This document shows positions 41,854-51,384 of a DNA stretch of 64,000 nt, one piece after another; positions within the stretch are counted from its first letter, which is position 1; each line of letters starts with the position of its first letter. The stretch covers positions 2,666,001 to 2,730,000 of the forward strand of contig JACKHI010000001.1 of the NCBI GenBank assembly GCA_020639075.1. The letters are read 5' to 3'. The position numbers and the translations under genes were made by a program. Source of the DNA: Phycisphaerales bacterium (GTDB lineage Bacteria > Planctomycetota > Phycisphaerae > UBA1845 > UTPLA1). Under the pieces are notes generated by a model. That model was not told where the DNA came from. It did no database searches and saw only the letters and a list, made by a program, of their open reading frames with translations.

Positions 41854-42282
41854 TTATTCGACGATTTGCTGAAACCAATCCTCCGTGATCAGTACATCGC
41901 GACTGTCGTAGGCCTCCAGCGTGAATGTGATATCCCTGTCAAGTGCGAAGGTATCGACCGGCACGCTGCCGAACAGGCATTGTTTCTCATCATCGTCCTT
42001 ACGGACCGACATTTTGTAGGACTTGTCGTTCACGGTGATCATGCCACGTGCGGGCAGCATGTCTTCCGGAAACTCGGCCATCGGAGTGATTTTGAAAACA
42101 GCGGAACCATCCTTCCAGACCTGATACTCGTAGAGCATGGGCTGATCAAGCGGCCCAGCGTCCGACTCACTCGTCAGTACGGGTTTCTCTGACCAGTTCA
42201 TCGAACCTGCGATTGCGGAGATCGAGGTCATCGCCAGGACTGCAATGATTGATCCAATGGCGAGGTGTTTTCGAGCCTTCAT
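41854..42282 (-). CDS. Small secreted protein, paralogue A
   Basis: A 142-aa protein with a signal peptide cleaved near SAIAGS (residue 26). The mature part reads NWSEKPVLTSESDAGPLDQP, YQVWKDGSAVFKITPMAEFP and QCLFGSVPVDTFALDRDI. The protein encoded at 48368-48787 has the same length and shares the signal, the WSE-P-V start, the VWKDGSA-K-TPM core, RKD and a QCL-G motif. I recognise no wider family. GGGAG lies 7 nt upstream of ATG 42282. It is divergent from the phage protease gene. Confidence 0.75.
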   Translation of the reverse strand: MKARKHLAIGSIIAVLAMTSISAIAGSMNWSEKPVLTSESDAGPLDQPMLYEYQVWKDGSAVFKITPMAEFPEDMLPARGMITVNDKSYKMSVRKDDDEKQCLFGSVPVDTFALDRDITFTLEAYDSRDVLITEDWFQQIVE

Positions 42283-42637
42283 CACCTGTCTCCCTTTGTC
42301 GTGCGCGGCACTCGGCCTCTTGAGGATCGCTGCCCGAGCCCCCTTTCCGCTGTGCATATGAAAATAGCAGAGATTGTGGCCATCCTGCAACAATAATATG
42401 CAGCATCTCCACACACTGCCGCGTGACTCTCGAATTCTAGCAGAAGGCCGCCATACCTCTGACGCTTCCATCGGGGCTCCACGATTCGAAATACTCCCAA
42501 TTCACTACTGCGCGGCACTCCCGGATCGAGTTGCCATGCCGGCGAGAATTCTGAAATCGCCTCCACTTCGCGGAACACCGGTCAAGGATGAGTCCCGAAT
42601 TGCACGAGTGAATTCGGCCATATTTCGGGAGGTCAAC
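42283..42637. other. Divergent intergenic region
   Basis: About 355 bases between paralogue A and the phage protease. It must hold two divergent promoters; none could be placed. No gene seen. Confidence 0.4.
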
Positions 42638-43705
42638 ATGACAAGTTCAATGGTCCATTCAGCGGAGCGAGCGCGGCCGCAGGAATGCGAGCGGATCGCG
42701 CTTGAGGCGACACAAGTGTGTCACAGTGAGCAAATATCGGCGCCGCCGGTGCGCGTTCTGATCGTGCCCTGGGGTGAAGTCCGCAGCGCTTCCGGAGACT
42801 TCGTCGTCGATGCCGACGGCGCGGCACAGGCGATTGCGGCGTTCTCGGCGCACGGCGCGGATCTGCCGGTAGACTACGAACATCAGACGCTCGGTGGAAC
42901 CTACGCGTCGCCAAACGGACAAGCCCCCGCCGCCGGTTGGATCACGGGGCTTCGTGTCGTGACGCCAAGCGGCGATCGCGCGCCCGGCGCATCCGCAATC
43001 AACTCAGCCTTGTCGGACGAGACCGACTCGCACAGCTTGAGCGTCAACGACGACGGTTCCGGAACATCCCGACCGGCACCGGGCATCTGGGCGGACGTAT
43101 CCTGGACGGACGACGCAAAGCAGCATCTCGCGGCGCGGCGCTATCGCTATCTCTCGCCGGTCGCGCTGGTACGCAAGGCCGATCGCAAATTGATCGGCGT
43201 GCACTCCGTTGCGCTGACGAACAAGCCGGCGATCGTGGGCATGACGCCGGTCGTGAATCGGTCGGCGACGATCGAAGCGGAGTCGCTGGATCTCGCGCCG
43301 CTGAAGTCGGTGCTGCGCCTCGACGACTCGGCGTCGGCGACGGCGATCGTCGCGGGGGCAGTGTCTCGCGTGCGCGAACTCGAGCGGCGGGAGACCGAGC
43401 GAGAGGCGGCGCGACGCGTCGAGGAGGCGTGCCGGTCCGGCAAGCTCGCGGCGCCGCAGCGCGACTGGGCGTTCGCATTGGCCCTGAAGGATGCCGCGGA
43501 GTTCGATCGCTGGCTGGCAAGTGCGCCTGTCGTCGTTCCGCTCGGGCGTTCGACGGCGCCGGGCCCGGGATCTGCATCGCACGCCGGCTTTCAACGCTCC
43601 GCGGCTTCATCGGCGAAAGCCGAGTGGCAGGCGAATCGTGCATTCCTGGAGCGTCTCTGCACGGAAGAGGCGTATGTCGCGACGGCGCTGCGCGACGTGA
43701 ACTAA
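42638..43705 (+). CDS. Mu-like head maturation protease/scaffold (gpI-type)
   Basis: A 355-aa protein. Residues about 30-220 match the phage gpI-type serine protease: VLIVPWGEVRSASGDFVVDA, DLPVDYEHQTL with the conserved histidine, GWITGL, RRYRYLSPVALV and HSVALTNKPAI with the likely nucleophile serine. The rest is a charged helical region (RVRELERRETEREAARRVEE) like the scaffold part. GGGAGGT lies 4 nt upstream of ATG 42638. In Mu it would act right after the portal and MuF genes; here it is 9.2 kb from the portal. Confidence 0.85.
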   Translation: MTSSMVHSAERARPQECERIALEATQVCHSEQISAPPVRVLIVPWGEVRSASGDFVVDADGAAQAIAAFSAHGADLPVDYEHQTLGGTYASPNGQAPAAGWITGLRVVTPSGDRAPGASAINSALSDETDSHSLSVNDDGSGTSRPAPGIWADVSWTDDAKQHLAARRYRYLSPVALVRKADRKLIGVHSVALTNKPAIVGMTPVVNRSATIEAESLDLAPLKSVLRLDDSASATAIVAGAVSRVRELERRETEREAARRVEEACRSGKLAAPQRDWAFALALKDAAEFDRWLASAPVVVPLGRSTAPGPGSASHAGFQRSAASSAKAEWQANRAFLERLCTEEAYVATALRDVN

Positions 43706-43871
43706 CGCGCTCGCGAATCGGTTGGCGACATGCGGGCTGATCGATCGACACCCATCCATTGAGTAATCACGGGCGTTATGTCGCGAGCCCCGGTGTCAGT
43801 TCGGCTACGCCGCATTGATTCGCATCTGACGTCCGATTGAACATCAACAAGAACATCGGAAGGAGAACATT

Positions 43872-44627
43872 GTGGCGCTAACGGCAAATCGGGAATTGAA
43901 TCGGTATGTGGATCAGGAGCTGCGATCTTTCGGCGTCGCGGCGAGCGAGCACATTTACAAAGGCGCACTGGTCGGATTCGATCGTACGTCGGGATTTGTG
44001 CGGCCCTATGCTGCAGGCGATACGTTCGCAGGGATCGCCTACGAAGAGATCGACAACAGTGCCGGCCAGGGCGGCGATCTGTCGATCCGGCTGTACACGC
44101 AGGGGGATTTCATTCTCACCGTCAACGGCGCCGTGCAGAATCTCGCGGGGGCTGCGGTCTATGCATCGAACGATGATCTGATGACGGCCGTTCCGAGCGG
44201 GAATCTGACGCCGGCGGGCATTCTGATCGCCGTCGTCGGATCGAATCTCGGAATCGTGCGGATCCGACCGTTCCTGGCGTCGTCGATCGAGCACGTGGTG
44301 CAGACGTCGATCGCCGGTTCTACATCGGCGGCGACGACTCACGTCGTGTTGACGACGCAACACGCGATCCGAATCGTCAGCGTGCAGGTTCTGTATCTCA
44401 CGCCGCCGGACCAGGGCGCCCTGGACGTCGGCTTTTCAGTCGCGGACCCCGACGACATCGTCAACAACTTCAATCTGGCGACGCTGTCCGCGAACGCGAT
44501 CCAGGCGATGACGCTTGCGGGGCGCGACGTGACGGCGGGCGTTTCGCTGCTGGCTCGCGTGGGGCAGGCTTCGTCGAACGCGGGTGCGGGCGGCATCGTG
44601 ACGATCCGGTACGTCGAACTGCCGTGA
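43872..44627 (+). CDS. Capsid cement/decoration protein (DUF2190-like)
   Basis: A 251-aa protein starting at GTG 43872 with AAGGAG 6-7 nt upstream. Residues 1-120 resemble DUF2190 capsid cement proteins (FAGIAYEEIDNSAGQGGDLS, VRVYT-like SIRLYTQGDF, PAGILIAVVGSNLGIVRIRP). The C-terminal 120 residues form an extra beta domain. It lies between protease and major capsid genes, where decoration proteins normally are. Confidence 0.75.
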   Translation: MALTANRELNRYVDQELRSFGVAASEHIYKGALVGFDRTSGFVRPYAAGDTFAGIAYEEIDNSAGQGGDLSIRLYTQGDFILTVNGAVQNLAGAAVYASNDDLMTAVPSGNLTPAGILIAVVGSNLGIVRIRPFLASSIEHVVQTSIAGSTSAATTHVVLTTQHAIRIVSVQVLYLTPPDQGALDVGFSVADPDDIVNNFNLATLSANAIQAMTLAGRDVTAGVSLLARVGQASSNAGAGGIVTIRYVELP

Positions 44628-44728
44628 CGATCGGAATGACAGCCGTTTCTTTCTGAGATTAGGCGTCGCGCGGCATCCGATTGTCGTGACGCGTTGAATA
44701 ACAACCACAGCCACAGGAGTGCTGACAA

Positions 44729-45643
44729 ATGGCCATTATCAATACGGGGCTATTGACGAAGGGGCTCAAGAGCGAATTCTTCAATCGGCTCGAAGCAACG
44801 AAGACGCATTACCAGGATTTGTCGACGCGCGTGACGTCGACGACGGATCGCGAGACGTATCGCTGGCTCGGCACCGTTCCGCAGGTTCGCGAATGGGGCA
44901 CGGGCCGACTCGCGAAGGGGTTGCGCAACGAGAGCTACTCCATCGAAAATCTCAAGTATGAGTCGACGCTGGAAGTCGATCGCGACGAAATCAGCGACGA
45001 CCAGACGGGGCAGATACGATTGCGCGTGGCGGAACTGGCCGAACGCGCAGCGACGCACAAGGACTTCCTCATTGCGCAATTGCTGGCCAATGGCGAGATG
45101 GCGGGGAACGACGGCTACGACGGCGTCAGTTTCATCAATGCCAATCACGTTTCGGGCGCATCCGGGACGCAAAGCAACCTGATGTCATTCGACGCCGCCG
45201 ATGTCGCCGAGCCGACGGTCGATGAGTTCAAGGAGGCGCTCAAGGCGGCGATCAGCCAAATGCTCGGATTCAAGGACGACCAGGGCGAGCCGATGATGAC
45301 GACGGCGAGCGGTCTGACCTGCGTCGTACCAACGACGATGTTGTTCACCGCGTCGGAGGCGATCAACTCCACGGTCATCGACAATTCGACGAACGTGCTG
45401 CACGGCATCGCGCGGGTGATCGCCTTTCCGTGGCTGACCGACCTCTCCAAATGGTACCTGTTGAAGACCGACGGGGTCGTGCGGCCCTTCATTTTCCAGG
45501 ATCGCGAGCCGATTGAGTTCAACGCATTGACCGAAGATTCGGACGAGGGCTTCCGGCGCGAGAAGTTCCTGTTCGGCGTGCGGGCGCGGTATCGCATGGC
45601 CTATGGCTACTGGCAATTCGCCGTGCGGACGGACTTCATCTAA
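44729..45643 (+). CDS. Mu-like major capsid protein (gpT)
   Basis: A 304-aa head subunit of the Mu gpT family. Typical parts are MAIINTGLLTKGLKSEFFN, VPQVREWGTGRLAKGLRNES, SIENLKYESTLEVDRDEISD and the C-terminal RARYRMAYGYWQFA. Length is normal for the family. The start has CACAGGAGTGC about 8 nt upstream. It is complete and without frameshift. Confidence 0.92.
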   Translation: MAIINTGLLTKGLKSEFFNRLEATKTHYQDLSTRVTSTTDRETYRWLGTVPQVREWGTGRLAKGLRNESYSIENLKYESTLEVDRDEISDDQTGQIRLRVAELAERAATHKDFLIAQLLANGEMAGNDGYDGVSFINANHVSGASGTQSNLMSFDAADVAEPTVDEFKEALKAAISQMLGFKDDQGEPMMTTASGLTCVVPTTMLFTASEAINSTVIDNSTNVLHGIARVIAFPWLTDLSKWYLLKTDGVVRPFIFQDREPIEFNALTEDSDEGFRREKFLFGVRARYRMAYGYWQFAVRTDFI

Positions 45644-45814
45644 AGCCGGCGCACGGATGTCCCATCTCCGAGTGGGCACGGGGATGGGGCATTCTGCGCT
45701 TGTTGAAGATCTCAGCCCCAGTATCCGCGCAATAGGTTTGACGCCCGACCCGATCCGTCCAAGCCCGACATCAGGCGCGGGGTACGGTGTCTTTCATCAG
45801 AGAGGAAAACTGTC

Positions 45815-46258
45815 ATGGCATACGTATCAAATGCGGACATACAGGCGCTGCTCGGAACAGCGGCGACGATCGAGCTGACGGACGACGCGGGGAGCGGGAC
45901 GATCAACGCGTCGATTCTGACGACGGCCCGAATCGGCGCCGAAGGCGAGGCCAACAGCTACTTCGCGACACGCTATCGGGTTCCGGTCGAACTATCGAAC
46001 GAAGCCGAAGTTGCGGCCGTGATTCAGACATTCGTCCTTGATCTGGCGGTCTATCGGCTGCACAGCCGCAAGCCACCGATCCCCGATGACATCGTCCGCC
46101 GGCGACAGGAGGCGGTTGCCTGGCTATCGCGCGTGGCGGATGGTCGTGTGCGCCTGCCGTCCATCGCATTGCTGCAAGACAACGACGCGGCAGGGTTGAT
46201 CGGCAAGGCGACAGGGCCCACACGAACCATGACGCGCGAGTCATTGGACGACATCTGA
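45815..46258 (+). CDS. Mu gp36-like protein (DUF1320)
   Basis: A 147-aa protein of the DUF1320 family, thought to be a head-completion or neck protein. Family features are MAYVSNADIQALLG, ANSYFATRYRVPVE, LDLAVYRLHSRKPPIPDDIV and AVAWLSRVADGRVRLP. GAGAGGAAAACTGTC precedes ATG 45815. It follows the major capsid gene with a 171-bp gap, far wider than in phages. Confidence 0.85.
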   Translation: MAYVSNADIQALLGTAATIELTDDAGSGTINASILTTARIGAEGEANSYFATRYRVPVELSNEAEVAAVIQTFVLDLAVYRLHSRKPPIPDDIVRRRQEAVAWLSRVADGRVRLPSIALLQDNDAAGLIGKATGPTRTMTRESLDDI

Positions 46259-46368
46259 GAAACGTGAGGGCGACGACGTGACGCAGCGAACCGGGTAACG
46301 GCACGATTGCGCCGTCGAATCGGGTGTCGGCGTCACGTTCGCCAACGACTCCGGGAAAGAGGATCCAC

Positions 46369-47196
46369 ATGTCTCGACTGGGCGACATCGAATCAACCAT
46401 CGTTTCTCGACTCTCAACAGCAACCGTGGCTGGCAGCCCGGCATATGCGACGATCGAAGGCGTCAGCGGCGGCAATCGAGCCGCGCTCCGCGAGGCACTG
46501 CGACGTGAACGAATGCCGGCGGCCTACGTCTCCTTCGTCGATGAACCGTTGGCGCCGGAGGTGCGAGAGGCGATTCGCGGCTCGAGGTTTGCGGTGCTCG
46601 TCGCCGATCGAACGTTGCGACCGGCGTCGGATCCGAGGCTGGGTGACGAGTCGACGCCCGGAACATTCGCCCTGCTGGATGCGGCCCAGGCCGTACTGGA
46701 CGACTTCTCTCCGGCGGCGGGGACTCGTCTTGTCGCTATTCAGGCGCGATTCGTCGAGGCGGATGATCGCGTCGGCATGTATGAACTGCTCTATCGCGCG
46801 TGGCCGATCGACGAGGTCGCACCAAGCGTGCTGGAATTCGATGGAAGCACGATCGCCGGCGCGCTCAGCGAATTGCGTGCGGACATCGGAAGTTTTCGCG
46901 TCGTGCCCGAGGATCCGGAGGCCGATCCGCCTTGGACGTATGTCAACACGTCGCGCCCCATCGTCTGGCGCGGAGAGATTCGCTCGACGACCCATGCGGC
47001 GATGTGGGCGATCGAAGACAACATCGAGGCGCTCATCGCGGCGCGAACCGTCGCAACGCTCAAAAGCGTCCACGGTCAAAACCTCGACGACTGCCTGATC
47101 GAGCGGTACGAGCGCGTCGGGGCGCGGCGGATCGTCGGGACGCGCATTACGCAGCCCGCGGCGATTCACTTCTCGCAGTTGACGCCGGTGCCGTAG
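46369..47196 (+). CDS. Mu gp37-like protein (DUF1834-type) with a duplicated C-terminal domain
   Basis: A 275-aa protein. Residues 1-170 match the gp37 layout (MSRLGDIESTIVSRL start, FALLDAAQAVLDDFSP, LVAIQARFVEADDRVGMYEL). The last 82 residues (RPIVWRGEIRSTTHAAMWAI, SQLTPVP end) form a separate unit that recurs, 98 percent identical at DNA level, at 52559-52806. AGAGGA lies 5 nt upstream of ATG 46369. It is the last recognisable phage gene of the head module. Confidence 0.7.
   Translation: MSRLGDIESTIVSRLSTATVAGSPAYATIEGVSGGNRAALREALRRERMPAAYVSFVDEPLAPEVREAIRGSRFAVLVADRTLRPASDPRLGDESTPGTFALLDAAQAVLDDFSPAAGTRLVAIQARFVEADDRVGMYELLYRAWPIDEVAPSVLEFDGSTIAGALSELRADIGSFRVVPEDPEADPPWTYVNTSRPIVWRGEIRSTTHAAMWAIEDNIEALIAARTVATLKSVHGQNLDDCLIERYERVGARRIVGTRITQPAAIHFSQLTPVP
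46949..47196 (+). repeat. 248-bp duplicated segment, copy A
   Basis: Matches 52559-52806 at a constant offset of 5610 with four differences noticed. The copies share the stop codon as right boundary and flank the 47.2-52.6 kb block. Confidence 0.92.
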
Positions 47197-47287
47197 CTGC
47201 GCGGCGGCGATTGATGATCTGTCCGGCCATTCGGGTTTGGCGGCAATCCCCGAGCGAGCGAGACCTCGCACGAACTGCGGCGGGATG

Positions 47288-48193
47288 TCAAGGAACCGAT
47301 TGCCGCAAATTGTCGGGCAGATGCAGGTCGTTGCGCGGCGCCTCGCGACCGGCTGGCGGCGGAATTGTGCCGAGATAATCCGGTCGGGGGCCGGACTCAG
47401 TCGTCTGCGGTTCACTCAGTCGTACGCGCCGCGCGAAACGCGCGGGTTGCCACTGCGCCGGATCCGGAGTCAAGAAAATCGCAACCTGCCGTCTGTTCAA
47501 TCCATCCCAATCGACGCCGCGCGCGGAATAGATGCCCACGACGCAGACCCGGCCGTCGGCCCCCAGGACGGCCACGGGGCCGCCCGACATCCCGGCCGTG
47601 TCCGTCGGCGGCACGACCGCTCGTTTGACGCGCGGGCCGTCGCCCGCTCTTGGCGCAATGATTCGCCCCATGATGATTTTCGGCGATCGCGCCTGAAGCG
47701 CCGCCTCCGCGTCACCGCCCGTCGCCCCCGTTGTAAAACCGCCGATGAAGACGGCCTCCCCGATTTGGAAATCGTGGTCCGGGTCGAGGTCGTTGTAATG
47801 CCAGCAATCCGTCATACACGCCAGCACGGCCCAGTCGTCGGCGCGCGCGCGATGCGGGTCAGCCGCCTGCGCGGTCCGCAGAAATGGGTACATCCGTCGC
47901 CCTGCGACCGTCGCAAAGTCGGCATCATTCAACACGTGCGCCGCGCAAACGACGTTGCGCGGGTGCGTCGGGAATCCGGAGCCCCAAATCCCCGTGCGCA
48001 CCGGAAGAACGATGAGCTGCCGGCGCACCTCGCGAATTGCGGCCGCATCCTGCTCGGGACCTGGCGCAATACACCTGGTCGTGGACGCCAGCATCACAAA
48101 CAGCGTGAGGTAAATACCGGTTCGCGGCAGTTTGTCCGGCGCCGATCGTCGTCGTGTCTGTGTTCGGTTGCTGCCAGTGGGTTCGCCGCGCAT
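47288..48193 (-). CDS. Trypsin-like serine protease lipoprotein, paralogue A
   Basis: A 301-aa protein. The start at 48193 gives a basic N-terminus, a hydrophobic helix and the lipobox STTRC-like LASTTRC, so it is probably anchored in a membrane facing outward. The triad is visible: His in VCAAHVL, Asp in ADDWAVL, Ser in GMSGGPVAV. The 49176-50039 gene is a paralogue with the same QLIVLP and GGPVAV-GADGRV blocks. No target can be named. It lies on the strand opposite the phage genes. Confidence 0.8.
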   Translation of the reverse strand: MRGEPTGSNRTQTRRRSAPDKLPRTGIYLTLFVMLASTTRCIAPGPEQDAAAIREVRRQLIVLPVRTGIWGSGFPTHPRNVVCAAHVLNDADFATVAGRRMYPFLRTAQAADPHRARADDWAVLACMTDCWHYNDLDPDHDFQIGEAVFIGGFTTGATGGDAEAALQARSPKIIMGRIIAPRAGDGPRVKRAVVPPTDTAGMSGGPVAVLGADGRVCVVGIYSARGVDWDGLNRRQVAIFLTPDPAQWQPARFARRVRLSEPQTTESGPRPDYLGTIPPPAGREAPRNDLHLPDNLRQSVP

Positions 48194-48367
48194 TGGCAGT
48201 GCGTTATACGCCTGCACCGCCACCGGATCAACGACGGCGGTGTAGGCCGCGAATGTCGGCAGTCGGAAAAGGCAACGGAACGCAAAAGGCGGTCCATGCG
48301 GCATTGAGCCGCATGTACCGCCGCTGGCTTCTGGAATGGATGACAGACCAATCCCGCGCTCGCGAGA

Positions 48368-48787
48368 CTACTCCACAACATTGGATGCGTAGTCGTTGAA
48401 AATACGCTTGTCGCGATAGTCGTACGCCGTTGCCGTGTAGACAATGGTCTCGTTCAGCGTCAGGGTGCCGACGGGCAGGCAGCCGTAGAGACACTGGCGG
48501 CCTTCGCTGTCTTTCCGCACGGCCATCTTGTATTCCGTATCGTTGACTCTTATCGAGCCGTATGCCGGCAGCATCTCTTCCGGCAGCTCTGTCATGGGTG
48601 TGAGCTTGAGCTCTGCGGAACCATCTTTCCAGACGCGGGTCTCGTAGCGGATCGGCTGATCCCAATAGCCCGCCTCGCCACTCGTCTCAATCACCGGATT
48701 TTCGGACCACGCGATCGAACCGGCAAATGCGCTGAGGGTGGAAACGACTGCCAACGCGGCCAGCACGAATGCAATTCGGGGTTTCAT
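48368..48787 (-). CDS. Small secreted protein, paralogue B
   Basis: A 139-aa protein with a signal peptide (cleavage near SAFAGS) and the same plan as the gene at 41854: WSENPVIETSGEAGYWDQP, VWKDGSAELKLTPMTELPEE, RKDSEGRQCLYGCLPVGTL. It lies 174 bp upstream of the serine protease gene on the same strand. Function unknown. Confidence 0.75.
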   Translation of the reverse strand: MKPRIAFVLAALAVVSTLSAFAGSIAWSENPVIETSGEAGYWDQPIRYETRVWKDGSAELKLTPMTELPEEMLPAYGSIRVNDTEYKMAVRKDSEGRQCLYGCLPVGTLTLNETIVYTATAYDYRDKRIFNDYASNVVE

Positions 48788-49175
48788 TGAAGTCTCCTGC
48801 GCTGGTCATTATGACATTGGTGCTTGTTCATTTCACGCTCTCATCCGTACAGTTGGCAACAACGGTCCGAAAGCACTTCGAGAACGACGCCCCGACCGAA
48901 GGCGCTCAGTAGAAATCGTTCCGGGCCGAGTGCTTCCCGCAAAATACCATACATGTGTCGCCCCAAGGTGACATTTGACTGGGGCCCGATGGCCGCCGCG
49001 GTCATCGGGGGCGAGTAGCCAATTACGGGATCCACCGCATCGACGTTCGCAAGTGCACATCAAATAGCGAGCCGTGAGTTTCGAGTTTCGATGGACTTGA
49101 CTGGCGGAGAACTTGCAGTCGGCAAGATGGCGCCGAACTCAACCACTGTCGCCCTGCAGCGCTTTGCCCGCTCAG
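48788..49175. other. Intergenic, no gene seen
   Basis: About 390 bases between two leftward genes. No supported ORF, RNA or strong hairpin. Confidence 0.4.
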
Positions 49176-50039
49176 TTAGCGCCTCCCCGTGGCCTGGCTA
49201 CGCAGGTATTCCGGCAGGAACAAATCGCCGTCCATCGGATTCGCACCCAATGGCGGAAAGGTCCCATCGAAGCTCTTGCGATGCACAATCTTTTCGGGCG
49301 CATGGCCCGAATCGAACATGTCGAAGCAGGCCCGGCCCCACTGCTGTTTCGTCGGCACGATGAATGCACATAGCTGTTTTCGAGCCAGCGGGCTCCAATA
49401 CGATGCGCCGCCGACTGCTACGCCGATCACCTTGACCCGACCATCTGCGCCAATAACCGCCACCGGGCCGCCGGAAATCCCGGAGTGGTCCCGCCACGGC
49501 ACATGCGCCCGATAGAGTGGGCCAGCGTCGCCGGATCGGCGAGGAAACACGGCACCGGAGAACACGCCGGGGGCTGCGGCCCGCGCCCCGTTCGTATACC
49601 CGCCGAAATAGACCGTGTCGCCCGCCGACAATGCGACTTCCGGCTCGATGTCGTTGCAGTGCCAGAGATTCTCGGCAACGCCGAGGATTGCCCAGTCCTC
49701 GCTGCGCGGCCGATCGGGATCCATACAGTACGACTTGCGTGAAAGCGGTTCCGTCGTGTGGCCGGCGACGTCGACGGTCGCCTGTGCGTCGACGATGTGC
49801 GCGGCTGTGATGAGGTTGCGGCGACTCGTTGGAAAGCACGAGCCGTATGTGCCATCGGGGTTCCTGATCGGCAGAACGATCAGTTGGTCTCGAACGCGAC
49901 TGATTCCGGCGGAATCCTGGATAGGATCGACCACCGGGGCGCAACCGAGCACGCCTGTCATTGCGGCGGAGAGCGTGGCGGCCCACGCCCATTGGCGCGC
50001 TAATAGTCTGATTCGACTGTGTTGTGTCACCGCCGGCAT
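49176..50039 (-). CDS. Trypsin-like serine protease lipoprotein, paralogue B
   Basis: A 287-aa protein starting at ATG 50039, with signal and lipobox VLGC. The triad is His in ITAAHIV, Asp in SEDWAIL and Ser in GISGGPVAV. It shares the domain order, the DP-R-DDW/EDW spacing and the C-terminal LPEYLR/LPDNLR end with the protease at 47288, so the pair arose by duplication or serial acquisition. Substrate unknown. Confidence 0.8.
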   Translation of the reverse strand: MPAVTQHSRIRLLARQWAWAATLSAAMTGVLGCAPVVDPIQDSAGISRVRDQLIVLPIRNPDGTYGSCFPTSRRNLITAAHIVDAQATVDVAGHTTEPLSRKSYCMDPDRPRSEDWAILGVAENLWHCNDIEPEVALSAGDTVYFGGYTNGARAAAPGVFSGAVFPRRSGDAGPLYRAHVPWRDHSGISGGPVAVIGADGRVKVIGVAVGGASYWSPLARKQLCAFIVPTKQQWGRACFDMFDSGHAPEKIVHRKSFDGTFPPLGANPMDGDLFLPEYLRSQATGRR

Positions 50040-50170
50040 CCGCAACTCGCCCGCCGTCTGAGGAAATACTGCCCCGCCGCGCCGGCAGGCGAGCATTGAC
50101 CCTAACGAAACGTGCGTGCGCCAGCAACCTGGCGCACGCACGACCAACTCACATTACGGTATGGCGGCTG

Positions 50171-50953
50171 CTAGAGGCTGAACTTCATGCTGACCTCGCC
50201 ATCCTTGTATAGTAGGATGGTGTCAAAGTCGTCGTAGGGGCCGTTGAGCCCGAGGCTATACTTCGTGCCGCCGGTCTCGAAATCAAGCGACTTCACTCCC
50301 AGGCGCCCCAGCACCTCGATCGTTTGTCCAAGGGTCGCCTGGTTGACTTGCACCATGAGGGCGGGCTCCGCGGAATCCGCCAGGGGGACGTCATAGATCT
50401 CTATTCTGTCTTCGCCAATTGCAGTCAACAATTCGGGAACTTGCTCCCACGGGAGCGCCCAATGTCGGTCGCAGACGACAAAGAATGTCAATCGGTCGCC
50501 GCTGGACAGCTTGCCGGGCGAAACTGGCGCGTATGCGTATGCACTGACCATAAGGTGAAGGTTGCCGTATTCGTCTGGGTCAAGCCCGTACTCGCTTCGC
50601 GTCGATGAACCCGACGTGATCGGGGGATATTTATCCGGGTCGAAACCCGGCCATTGGGTTGGGTTTCTTGGCTTTCCATTCTCATCGAAACCGAGGCACT
50701 TCGGCGGTGTCACGCCTTCCGCGCACCACTCCCGATTGCCGTTTCGGTCGAAGACCCAGGTAATTCCTGTATTTGGGTCGTAGCTTCGCACTTTGGCGCG
50801 GGGCTCGCCCACAGCATGGGCCGGGCGAGGCACATCGTCCGATTCGCGTTCGTTCGTATTGCCCTCGTACTCGCTTCCGGGGTTGATGCACCCGGCCAGT
50901 AATGGTGCAACGACCAATGCCAATACCAGCGTTGTCAGCTTTCTCTGTTTCAT
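50171..50953 (-). CDS. Lipoprotein of unknown function
   Basis: A 260-aa protein with signal peptide and lipobox LLAGC. The mature part starts with a polar linker (SEYEGNTNERESDD), then GITWVFDRNGNREWCAEGVT and an alpha/beta region DRLTFFVVCDRHWALPWEQV. No family recognised. It lies upstream of protease B on the same strand with a 131-bp gap. Confidence 0.7.
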   Translation of the reverse strand: MKQRKLTTLVLALVVAPLLAGCINPGSEYEGNTNERESDDVPRPAHAVGEPRAKVRSYDPNTGITWVFDRNGNREWCAEGVTPPKCLGFDENGKPRNPTQWPGFDPDKYPPITSGSSTRSEYGLDPDEYGNLHLMVSAYAYAPVSPGKLSSGDRLTFFVVCDRHWALPWEQVPELLTAIGEDRIEIYDVPLADSAEPALMVQVNQATLGQTIEVLGRLGVKSLDFETGGTKYSLGLNGPYDDFDTILLYKDGEVSMKFSL

Positions 50954-51384
50954 GCTCTCGGCTCCAATCGTTAACGCGACCGCCTATTCGGCCGCGCAGT
51001 CACTGAGTACGCAATGGAGCGGTAATTTGCAAGCATTTTTTTGGGGATTACCGCCGGAATGGCATCGATTGTCATTGGATTGCCACCCGTGTGGCATTGC
51101 AATCGTAGCGCGTGGCACCGGCCCGCGAACCGCCCGCGGACGGGGACTATTTTGCAATTGGGCCCAGATGTTCCGCAATTCCGCGTCTCGCCAATCGAAT
51201 TTCCATTTTTGAATGCGGTCGCGCGCTCGGATTCGGCGTCGCAGTTCTGGATACGTGTTCCACCGAGGCACCGGCGCCCTAGCGCATTTTTTTGTCTCGA
51301 GCGCGTATTGGGCGTACCCCGGGAGCGGGCCGGTCGGCAGGAACGGCTGTAGCGCGATTAGGGGCGTTTCGCAGCGGAATCCGC
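50954..51384. other. Intergenic, no gene supported
   Basis: About 430 bases. A leftward open frame here has no recognisable start signal or family. No strong hairpin noticed. Confidence 0.4.
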
